Source: Microstegium vimineum
Lineage: Eukaryota > Streptophyta > Magnoliopsida > Poales > Poaceae
DNA: 64,000 bases
NCBI GenBank assembly: GCA_022036555.1
Contig: CM039133.1
Location: forward strand, 11,607,765-11,671,764
Direction: 5' to 3'
Below are positions 47,087 to 57,690 of the stretch, piece after piece; the stretch's first letter is position 1; every line of letters starts with the position of its first letter. The notes beneath the pieces were generated by a model. The model did no database searches. It saw only the letters and a list, made by a program, of their open reading frames with translations, and was not told the origin of the DNA. The position numbers were made by a program, and so were the translations under genes.

Positions 47087-49379
47087 GGCATCTGTGGTTA
47101 GCTTTGAGCACGGATGGGATGAACCCGTTTGACAAGGTGAGAACCAATCATAGCACTTGGCCAGTGACGCTATGTATATACAATCTTCCACCCTGGCTTT
47201 GTATGAAACGGTCATACGTCCAGATGCCATTACTAATCCAAGGACCAAAACAACCTGGTAATAATATTGATGTGCTTCTAGAACCAATGATCGATGAACT
47301 ACTACAGATGTGGGAGACGGGTGTGAAGGATGTTTGGGATGAGTACAAAAAAGAACATGTCACGGTAAAGGTTGTACTTATCGTTACAATCACCGACCTA
47401 CTAGGGCGAGGTTCCTTGTCTGGACAGAAGACAAAAGGATACACTAGGTGTGTCGAGTGCTTGGACGAGACTGATGCTACACATCTACCAGAAAACAGGA
47501 AGATGGTCTACATGGGACACCGTAGGTTCCTACGTCGTGATCACCCTTACCGTAGGAATACAAAAGATTTTAATGAGACTACTGAGAAACGTGGACCACC
47601 AAAGTATAGAGACGGGAAACAGATGCTTCAACAATTAATCAAACTCACAAATGTTGTCATTGGGAAGGGGGCAGGGGCAGTAGCAGCGCCAACTGATAGT
47701 ATCCGGAAGAAAAAATCAATCTTCTAGAAACTATGTTATTGGTCACTTTTGAGTGTACGGCACTGTCTTGATCCAATGCACATAACTAAAAATGTGTGCG
47801 GTAACACACTTAACACGTTGATGAATACCGGAGGAACAAGCAAGGATTCTCTCGCGACACGCTTGGACATATGCAACTTGGACATATGCAACACCTGGGC
47901 CTTAGGAAGGAGTTGCACCCAGTAACTCTTGAGAATTGCCACTTGAAACTTCCGGTGGCATCATGGACACTAAAAAAGGAGGAAAAAGAAATGCTTATTT
48001 ATTTCTTCAACTATCTCAAAGTACCGAGTGGCTACTGTGGGAACCCGAAGAGGCTAGTTAACATGAGAGAACTTAAGTTTAACTATGGTTCTATGAAGGC
48101 CCATGACCATCATGTCATAATGACTCAGCTGCTCCCAATTTCCCTGCGAGGTATCCTCCCTAACAAGGTCCGCGCTCCAATCATAAAGTTGTGTTCGTTC
48201 TTCAATGCGATCACTGAAAAGGTCATTGAAGTGGGCAGGGTAGACCGCCTGAAGCAGGAGATAGCCGAGATTATATGCAGGCTTGAGATGCATTTCCCAC
48301 TGACTTACTTCGACATTTTAGTGCATCTACTTGTTCATCTTGTGGATCAAATAAAATCCCTTGGCCCAATGTACCTACACCAGATGTTTCCTTTCGAGAG
48401 GCTCATGAAAGTTTTTAGGCGGTATGTTAGGAATAAATTCAGACCAGAAGGGAGCATGGTAGAAGGATGGTCAACAGAGGAGGCTATTGAGTTCTCCACA
48501 TATTATCTGAACATCAAGCGGGTCGGAGTTCCAGTATCTCATCATGATGGAAGACTAGGGGGCAAAGGAACAATAGGTGAGAAGGCTGTCAAAATAGACA
48601 AAGTGGTCTCCTTCAGACAAGCACACTTTGTTGTTCTCCAGCAGGCCGACGGTGTGATGGCATACATTGATGAGAACAAGCAGTTACTGCAAAATAAGCA
48701 CATCGGTAGGTCACAGGCTTGGCTTGAGAAAAAACATAGGGAGAAATTCGGTGACTGGTTTCTACGCCAAAGGCTAGGATTGGTGACGGGATGTCAGCTA
48801 GATCTCTTAGCCCCTGGACCTTTGACTACGCTAATGATGTACCAAGGATATCAAATAAATGGTTTTACATTTTACACAAAAAAACAGGACGGAAAGAGCA
48901 CCAACCAAAATAGTGGTGTTCATTTCAACGCCCATGATGAGTACGACACGGTGGTGGCTACATACTATGGTTTCATAGATGAGATATGGGAGCTATACTA
49001 TGGACATCAGTTGAAAGTTGCTCTTTTCCATTGTCTGTGGGTCCGGCTGAATGAAATCAACACCGACAAGGATGGGTTCACTACCGTTGATCTATCCAAG
49101 ACCACATACAGAGATGACACCTTCGTCCATGCAAAGGATGTTTTGCAAATCTTCTATGCAAGGGATAACAATACAAATGAAAGATGACATGTGGTATTGC
49201 AAGGCAAAAGGAAGATTGTCGGTGTTGACGGAGTGATAGACGAAGAAAAGTACAAAGGTTATGAAGAAATGGCTCCTTTTGGGGCGGACGTTACCGTACA
49301 TGTCCTTGAAGAGGGTGACAAACACGCTTACCTTCGGAGTGATCACGATGAGGCCATCATCGTTCCTGCACCATGAATT
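47087..49379 (+). pseudogene. CACTA-3 gene 1: transposase lacking its N-terminus
   Basis: The frame enters inside Transposase_21 (HLWLALSTDGMNPFDK, IYNLPPWLC, DVLLEPMIDELLQMWETGV). It continues to 47727, where TAG interrupts after KKKSIF. A local repeat of GACATATGCAACTTG near 47863-47885 shifts the frame. A long 438-codon frame then carries an intact DUF4218 (VPSGYCGNPKRLVNM, FFNAITEKVIEV, FDILVHLLVHLVDQIKSLGPMYLHQMFPFERLMK) and DUF4216 (YQINGFTFYTK, YYGFIDEIWELYYG, VDLSKTTYRDD). A single TGA at 49185-49187 (CGA-like context) separates it from the C-terminal 63 codons in the same frame. This is the best-preserved transposase C-terminal half of the three elements. Confidence 0.88.
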
Positions 49380-49845
49380 GTTAGAGTATCATAAACTATG
49401 TAATCCTTAATGAAATGTTGTTTTAGTAATTTGCATCGAATTTGAGATCATATGGAGTTGTAGTGATTGATGAGTTGTACCACGTTGTTGATTGATGTAT
49501 GCCATGTCAAAAGGAATTCAAAAACTATAAAGAATTAGACCTTGAGTGTATAAGAATTAATGTAGAGCTCCTCAAAACTAGAAAAATCTATGTTGGAAGA
49601 TTTTCAACTTCTATTCAAATTTTTGGAGTAATTACAAAGGGGGTAATTGAATTTTAAACCCTTATTCAAATTCAAAATGGATTTCAAAAACTATAAAGAA
49701 TTTGAACATGCTCCTTTAGCAAAAGTTGTAGACAATTAAAAATTATGCAACTTCTATGTTTGGAGTTTTTCAAGTTCTAGTCAAAAATAAGGAGTAATTT
49801 GAATTCTAAAGAAAAAGGCAAATTAAAAAAATACACACATCACTG

Positions 49846-50012
49846 CCGGTTATAGAGGAACCGACAGTGATGTGCCTCTATCACTGCCGATTTACAGAAA
49901 CTGGCACTGATGTGCCTCATCACTGCCGGTTCCTAGTACAAACCGTCAGTGATAGAGTACATCACTGCCGGTTTGTAACAAGAACCGGCAGTGATGTGCC
50001 CGCGTATATAAG
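49846..50012 (+). promoter_or_regulatory. Internal subterminal-motif array and TATA box upstream of CACTA-3 gene 2
   Basis: At least seven copies of CATCACTGCCGGTT or its inverse (A)ACCGGCAGTGATG alternate in orientation. They are followed directly by TATATAAG (50005-50012) and a GC-rich start region. A splice donor (ACGGTGAGCTC near 50354) could close a non-coding first exon, as in CACTA-1. Confidence 0.7.
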
Positions 50013-50414
50013 GAAAGGGCGCAGTCTGAAATTTTCAGACTCGCGCCCGTTCCACACTTAGCCATTTCTGCTCGACGCTGCCGCTCTGCTCGACGCCGCC
50101 CGAGCTCGCCACTGCACGCCGCCGCCGCCCCCCTCGAACTCGACGACCTCGACGCCGTGAGGAGCTCCCGCCACTGCACACCGCCGTCGCTGCATGCCGC
50201 CGCCGCCCGCCTAGGACCTTGCCCAGGACCTCGACGCTGCCCAGGACCTCGCCCGTGACGGCACCCAGGACCTCCCCCGCGACGGCCAGCGACCTCGCCA
50301 GCTACCTCGCCGCCACCTAGGAGCTCGGAATCCGGCCCCCGACAACCGACGGTGAGCTCTAACCGCCATGCAACCAAGGTGTTCGAGGCAATGCCGCAGT
50401 GGACTGCTAGCGTC

Positions 50415-51130
50415 AAAGGAGAAGGAGGGAGAGGGAGGAAGAAGGAGGAATAAGGAGGGAGATAGAGGAAGAAGGAGGAAGAAGGAGGGAGATGGAGGAA
50501 GGAGGGAGAGGGAAGAAGGAGGGTGATAAATTAGAGAGATAGATTAGATAGATTAGAGAGATAGAAAAGAAAGATTAGAGAGATAGATAGATAGACTAGA
50601 GAGATATACGAGAGATATAGAGAGATTATTCTTGTATAGCATGACTTATAGATAGCTAGAGAGATAAATTAGAGAGATAGATTAGAGAGATAGAAAAGAA
50701 AGATTAGAGAGATAGATAGATAGATTACAGAGATAGATGAGAGATATAGAGAGATTATACTTGTATAGCATGACTTATAGATAGCTAGAGAAATATATAT
50801 AGAGATTATACTTGTATAGCATGACTTATAGATTATACTTGTATAGCATGACTTATATATAGAGAGATACATAGATATATTAGATAGATTAAAGAGATAT
50901 AGCATGACTTATGGAGATTTCATGGAGGCACATTTTGTATAGCTATGACTTATGACTTATCTATATACTTGTATAGCATGACTTATCTATGATATTGATA
51001 ACATGATTCATCCTTAATTATGAGAGAGAGAGAGAGATGTTGTACCTATCAGCATGACTTTATATCATATATTGACTTTATATTGTGACATAGCATGACT
51101 TATAGCACAATTTGTGTATAGCATCACTTA
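50415..51130. repeat. GA-rich, GATA-type and 20-bp minisatellite block in presumed intron 1
   Basis: 50415-50530 is GGAAGAAGGAGGGAGA-type sequence. 50530-50730 is built from TTAGAGAGATAGA / GATAGATAGA repeats. From 50632 a unit close to CTTGTATAGCATGACTTATA recurs many times with spacing changes (50632, 50760, 50810, 50838, 50896, 50970 and later). No frame is conserved. Confidence 0.85.
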
Positions 51131-51177
51131 TGACATTCACTTATCTACCTATGAGTTAATACCAATAATCGAAATTC

Positions 51178-54100
51178 ATGTCCAGAAACATGACAATTAA
51201 GCGCCAATTCACCACCCGTCGCCTTGCGACCGAAGCGGATGAATGTGACCAAGGAACTAGTGGCGGCGGTGCTGAACGTGACCAAGGAGCCGATGACAAC
51301 CAGCAAGGGGATCAAAGACCTTGGAGCCCTAGCCATATGCTAAACCTAGAAGAGGGCCAAGGAGACGAGGTAATAACTTAGGTCATACCTAAAAACATGG
51401 TAGATATAGCCAGAAAAGTTTGATGGGGACTTATTTATAAATTTTGAAGCAGGTTCCGCCGGAAGGTCCAAGTACTGGTGAGAGTTCCAGAAGGACTAAG
51501 TGTGGTGCAACCAAGCTCCCTCAAACAACTAGACACTGACACATCTCTTAGTTCGACCAACTAGGGGAGCCGGTGGAGCCTATTAAAGCATTGGGCCCAT
51601 ACAAGACCCGTGGAGGGTTCCAGAAGTGGAGAAGGAACTAGTTCGGAACAAGCTCATAGGGTATTTCACTTTCCCTAATGATTGTGATGAAGCGATAGTC
51701 AAGAAGAGGGCCAAGGAAATCATGGGTCACTCCTTCATGAATTTCAAGGGAAAGTTGCACAAGCTAATCAAGGAGGAAAAAGAACCGAATTTTGTGGGAG
51801 GTGAATTCAGCAAGTAGAGGGACTTCTGGGAGGAGTTCAAGGCTTACAATCTATCCAAAGAGGACAAGGCATCAAGCGAAAGAAACAAAGCAAACTCACT
51901 TAGGTCAAATAATCCTCACCGCCTAGGATCGCGTGGGTACGTAAGGAAGATTCCGGATTGGGATGCCCAAGTCGAAGCACTAGAGCGGAGCGGCGTTACA
52001 CCTCAGACAAGCGATTGGCAGCCCAGATCAGTGAACTACCTACTCACAAGGGGGGCACGATGATACAATCCTAACGGGAGCCTTTCCGCCAGCGCTGAAC
52101 CCGTCACCAATCTCCTCCAGAAGATTCCACACTCACTGAGGAAGTGCATTGAGGGGCTCGCAAGTCTGATAGAGAAAATGACGTGCTCACGCAAGCACTT
52201 GGAACAAAGGAGCACCCCGGTCGCACTAGAGGAGCCGGGATAATTCCTTGGGAGAAAGCATTTGAAGGTGAATCCGCTTCCTATAGGAGCCGGGTGAGGG
52301 CTAGAACACAAACAGAAGAGGAGTTCCAAAGGATGCGAGAGGAGCTAGAACAGAGCATGGAAGCACGGATAGCTTCTCAAGTGGCGAGCGCTATGCAAAC
52401 CATGTGTTCGAGTCACGGGCTGCATGCAATCCCGAATTTGAATAGCGCAGTGCCCGACAAGGGCCGCAGTAGCTGTGGCTCAACCCCTATGCCTGACGAC
52501 GAAGAGGTCAATGCTCCTCATCTGGTGGACGACATCAAATAACCTGTGAATGTCAGGTCGTACATCCGTCAGTAGTGGACCAAAGACAAGGTGGCGGTCG
52601 GGCAAGCATTTCCTAGAGGAGAGAACGTCATTCATGGCAAGCCAGTGCCACTAGGGTATGCCAGGGTCAGCATTGATAAGATCTTGGACAAGAAGTACAA
52701 TAAGATACATATTGATTTCCTAGTGGAGGAAGAAAGGTCGCGTCTAGTTCACAACTTGGGCACTCATGTCGTCTGGCGCAAACGCTTCATCAAGCTAGAC
52801 GAGCAGGCATCTTTGGATGATGAGGATGACAGTGAATCATCTTGGTCGCCTCCGTGAAGAGGTTTCTCTCCTCGTCAAGATCCACTGACACCTCCTCCAC
52901 CGCCAAAGGAGAAGACTCCTTCTCCACCGCCAAAGGAGAAGACTCCACCGCCAAAGGAGATGACTCCTCCTCCACCGCCAAAGGAGAAGACTCCTCCTCC
53001 TCCTCCACCACCAGCTTCAAAGTCCTCAGGACTGGGATCTCGATGGCCTAGCTCTAGATCAGGTTTGACTTCGCAACAGAGGAGGTCATCAACTTCGGTT
53101 AGTCAAGATCCCAAGATGACTAGTAAAAGGTGGAAGCTAGTGCCGACTGAGGACGAAATTCTACGAGCTCAGATTGCAGAAAAGGCTGCCAAACTTGCCT
53201 TGTACGAACGATTGGCTTATATACCTAAGAAACAGAGCTAATTTAAAAGGCAAAGCAAAAATTTGTGTAATCAAGAAAGATCTAGAGAAATACACACCTT
53301 TCAGCAGCTAGAGATACAAACCTTGGCCGCGGACCTGAACATAAGCATGGAGGCAACCGGAGATCTCTATTTTGAAAACATCGAATTTGAAAAGGCCAAA
53401 GTTGTACACAAGTTTGAACTAGGCAAGCCTATGGTCGCCAGCCAAGAAGATTATAGAAAATTGCCAACAAACATGCGACAGTTGCATGATTATTACATCA
53501 TAGACAGTAATAGCAGCGAAGAAAAGATAGAAACCTTTGAAGTATGCATCCCTTCTTGTTTACATTATAATCATCCTGAAGAAGTTGTGCATGCTATTCA
53601 TTATGAAGACCACTTTCAACTCTTTCAACGACGCTCGCTGGATGTGCAGATTATGATATTATGGACTTTGTAAGTACCATACCCTAACAACATTATAATA
53701 AACTACGTGATGTGCCTTTGAATATATCCATGCATGTTTATTTTGCAGGTCTGTAGCGAAATTTTGCCTTGAAAAACGAAATAGCAATTTTTACTTCTTG
53801 GACCCCATCTTTGTAAATGAGACAACATGCAAAGCCGGTCTCAAAGATCCCTATGTCTCACAAAGTTTGAAGACTGAATTTCAAAGAATGTTCTCAGTCG
53901 CCAAAAAACGCACTGCTAACCTACAATTGCGAGTATGTAATCTCGACCCTTACTTAAGTGTTTTTTTCTTGATATATCATTCAATAACATGAACTTTGTG
54001 ATTGCAGCAACCATTACGTCCTCGTAGATATAAGTCTTAAAAATTCAACTATCGAGGTGTGGGACTCAAAAAAGAAGCCACTTAAACTTATCGAACCCCT

Positions 54101-54660
54101 AGTCAAAGTGCTAAATATGTAAGTGAACCCAATATCACCATAGTTTCCAATCACATATGATATTGTAATTAATAATGTCCTCTGCCTTCACACTTCATTT
54201 ACATTGTCACATAGAATCAAGGCATTACCTGATTGGAGAAATGTGGATCCTAAGATGCAAAAGAAATGGAGAGAACCATTCAGAGTGGAGTATATGAAGA
54301 AGGTCAAGACTCTAGATCAACCAATGGGGAACAACGAATGTGGGTTCTATGTGATGTGGGCAATGCTTGCCTACTTTGGCACAAAATTAGGAATAGGAGA
54401 TGGCATGGTATGTACGCGTCACATTTTAATTCTATTGTTTTGTTTTATGTATGTGCATCTCAATATCATCTTGTATCAATTTACAGCGCAAAGATCAGAA
54501 ACATAACAGGTTGGTAGATTTTGAGATAAGAGGATTTCAAGAGGAGATAGCAGCTCTTATTCTGGACGAGATAGTGTATAGAAAAGGATCTCTGTCCATT
54601 GTGCAGAGTGAGAACTTCAAGAAGATCTACGGAAAAGACCGCCTCGAAAGGCTATTTTAA
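51178..54660 (+). pseudogene. CACTA-3 gene 2: Transposase_24-like, DUF8039-like, proline-rich, Ulp1-like peptidase
   Basis: Coding begins MSRNMTIKRQF (51178-51369); the next exon starts at about 51453. Transposase_24-type features are EIMGHSFMNFKGKLHKLI, NPHRLGSRGY and DVLTQALGTKEHPGRTRG. A DUF8039-like part follows (VAVGQAFP...IHGKPVPLGYARVSIDKIL), then a 24-nt PPPKEKT-type repeat (52886-53010). Peptidase exons are 53749-53932, 54008-54118, 54215-54407 and 54487-54660. The His (54012-54014, NHYVLVDI), Asp (54063-54065, EVWDSKK) and Cys (54339-54341, NNECGFYVMW) are present and the peptidase exons carry no stop. Upstream damage includes TAG at 51815-51817 and frameshifts near 52140 and 52860. 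Ulp1/C48 peptidases normally process SUMO; the role here is unknown. Confidence 0.8.
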
Positions 54661-56144
54661 TGCGACATTTAATTCGATACTTTAAGTTTTGTTTGGATGT
54701 TTTGTAATAATTATTATAAATGTGTGATGGGTTTATCTTGTCGCTAGTCCACAACCACCTTCAATTCACATCGATATCAAATGGTTCGATAGCAAACACC
54801 TCCACGACCTCCCACCCCACCACCTCTACCATAAACCATAAACCCTAAACCACAAATGAAAATAAAACAATTAAAAAATGCAATTCTAAAAAATAATATC
54901 ACTGCCACTAGTAGAAAAACTGATTTTGCTGGCGCCCCCCAAAACACACCACAGGCGGTTGGCATCAGTGTAAATGGCGCCATGTAAATGGGACTATTTA
55001 CACTGGCGGTTGGCTGTAGACTCGGCATATATAAACCACCAGCCCGACCCCCACTCTCTTCTTCCTCCCGACCAGCTACAGTTCTAAGAACCACTTTCCA
55101 TTAGAAGCGATTTTGGAGGTCCAGATTTTTCAAAATACAAGGGGGGAGGTTTTGATCTTCATTTCTTGGAAGGAGATTAGTTAAAAAGGTTAGTTTATGT
55201 CCCTATTGCCTCATTTAGCTCATTTTTGCTCAATTGGAGCCACATTTTAGATCTAGGGATTCACCATGAGTGAGAGAGACGAGTCCTAGGTGTTCAATTT
55301 AGTTTATGCTATATATATTTACTTGATGTTTGCTCTCCATCTTCATGTTTGCTTTTTAATTTAGTTTATGCTATATATATTTACTTGATTGTTATGAATC
55401 AATGTTGTGTTAAATAAACTCTTACTCTAAACCCTAGCTAATAATCTAGGATTTCACCATGAGAGAGAGAAGAGTCCTAGAATGTTTGAGAGAGAAGTAC
55501 AGTTTTTTTGGTAGTTTTTTTAATTATTGTACTTATGTTTTTGTTATGATTTTTTATTTCTCAATTTATTTCATCCACTTTATGCACTTATGTTTCATTA
55601 ATTTAATTGTGATACTTAGTGGCTGGACCTAAACCCTAGCTAATAAACTCTAAGGGGGAGGTTTTGATCTTCATTTATAGAGACAAGGGGACATTTCTCA
55701 AAATACAAGGGGAGAGGTTTTGATCTTCATTTCTTGGAAGGAGGCTGTTAAAATGGTTAGTTTATGTCCCTATTGTCTCATTTAGCTCATTTTTGCTCAA
55801 TTTGAGCCACATTTTGGATCTAGGGTTTCACCATGAGTGAGAGAAAAATACCTAGGTTATTTTCTTAGTTTATTCATGTCATGTTGATGCCAATTTGAGC
55901 CACATTTTTGCTCCATTTTCATTTTTGCTTTTTAATTTAGTTTATGCTAGATATATTTACTTGTTTTCATTGATCAATGTTGTGTTAATGTTGATCAATG
56001 ATACTTAGATGCTAATAAGCTCTAAGGGGGAGGTTTTGATCTTCATTTATTTTCTTCAAGTCAGATTGATTAAGATGGTTACATAATATTTTGTCGTTCC
56101 TCCCTTTTGAAAATTAGGTATTATGGATGGAGAGGTCATTCTGA

Positions 56145-57650
56145 ATGTATAATTTGTCAAGGCTAGATGAATCATACATACCCGAGGTTCATAAGTTTAT
56201 TGATGCCGCTAAGAACCATGCTTGGGGAACAAAGAAGACGCACATACATTGTCCATGCATGGACTGCACGAATGTGAGAGTATTTGATGACCATCAACAA
56301 ATCCTTTCTCATCTTGTCCGCCGAGGATTTATGAAGGATTACTTGATTTGGACAAAGCATGGAAAGGAGAGATATGTGCCGTATACAACTGTTAGCCGTG
56401 CAAATATCGACGCCGATGGTCCAGATATGCTTGTTGATGGTGGGTTTCAGTTAGTAGATGAGACACAACAACCTGTCACCGATGGTCCTGATCATGGTTT
56501 CGCTGGCGGAATTGAAGGCGTGGGAACTGATGTGATGCAAAATAATATGGCTGCGGAAGATGCAGAATTCCTGGAGGCAATGTTGCGTCGTCATGCAGAA
56601 GATCCATCATTGTTCTTGAAGAAATGTATGGAGGCCCTGATGAAGGCAACAAAAGAGCCTTTGTACGATGAGTCTAAGGGTTGCACCAAAAATTTCACGA
56701 CCTTGCGTTCGGTGCTAAAGTTGTTGGTATGCAAAGCTAGGTTTGGTATTTGTGATGCTGTCTTTGATACATTCTTGAGTATTATCACAGACATGCTTCC
56801 TTAGGAAAACAATGTGCCTGCTAACACGTACTATGCAAAGAAGTTGATCAGTCCACTCACGATGGGAGTTGAGAAGATCCATGCTTGTAGAAATCACTGT
56901 ATCCTATATCGAGGTGACGAATATAAGGACATGGAGAGCTGTCCAAAGTGTAATGCAAGTAGGTATAAAACGAATAAAGACTACAAAGAGGAACACTATG
57001 CTCCCTCGGTGGTGTAAAGGAAAGAAGCGAAAGAAGACCCAACAGAGTTCAAAACCCTCGATCAAAGAGAAAGAAGAAGTAGACTATTATGCGCTGAAAA
57101 AGATTCCTGCTTTGGTGATATGGTACCTGCCTGTGGTTGATCGACTGAGGTGTTTGTTTCCTAACCCAGAGGATTCCAAACTTATGAGTTGGCATGCTTC
57201 TAATGAGCACATCAAAGACGATGGGAAGCTTCGACACCTAGCCAATGGCAAGTAGTGGATAGATTTCAATAACAACCACGAAGACTTTGCAAAGGAACAA
57301 AGAAATGTTAGGTTTGCACTGAGTACTGACGGAATGAATCCATTTGCTGAGAGGAGCAGCACGCACAGCACATGGTCGGTGATCCTCACCATCTACAACC
57401 TTCCGCCATGGTTGATGCAGAAGCGAAAGTATCTCATGCTAAACATCCTTATCTCTGCACCTACATAGCCTGGAGTTGACATGGATGTTTTCTTGGAGCC
57501 CTTAATGGAAGACATGAAGATATTGTGGGAAATAGGTGTTAAAATGTGGGACGAGTACTGCCAAGAATCATTCACGTTGAGAGAGATTATCTTTGTTACC
57601 ATCAACGATTACCCTGCTCTCTTCACATTATCAGGGCAGTTCAAGGGAAA
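56145..57650 (+). pseudogene. CACTA-2 gene 1: transposase N-terminal part, broken
   Basis: The transposase-associated domain is intact from MYNLSRLDES (56145), without the 1-nt deletion of CACTA-1, and runs 219 codons to TAG at 56802-56804. Transposase_21 then continues in pieces to FTLSGQFKGKV at the deletion junction. The stops at 56802, 57253-57255 and 57466-57468, the frameshift near 57018 and the TGA just before the start are the same as in CACTA-1. DUF4218 and DUF4216 are deleted. It cannot make an active transposase. Confidence 0.9.
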
Positions 57651-57690
57651 GGTTGAGGCGTACCGCCAAGAATCATTCACGTTGAGGCGT
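57555..57690. other. Deletion junction of CACTA-2 with templated filler
   Basis: CCAAGAATCATTCACGTTGA occurs at 57562 and again at 57666, the second copy inserted between the two fused ends. In CACTA-1 this sequence exists once, at 20700. The filler reads TACCGCC where the adjacent native copy reads TACTGCC. Confidence 0.85.

Noticed and set aside
50669..50905. Ile/Tyr/Ser-rich antisense frame
   Set aside because: It is a translation of the GATA and CATGACTTATA repeats.
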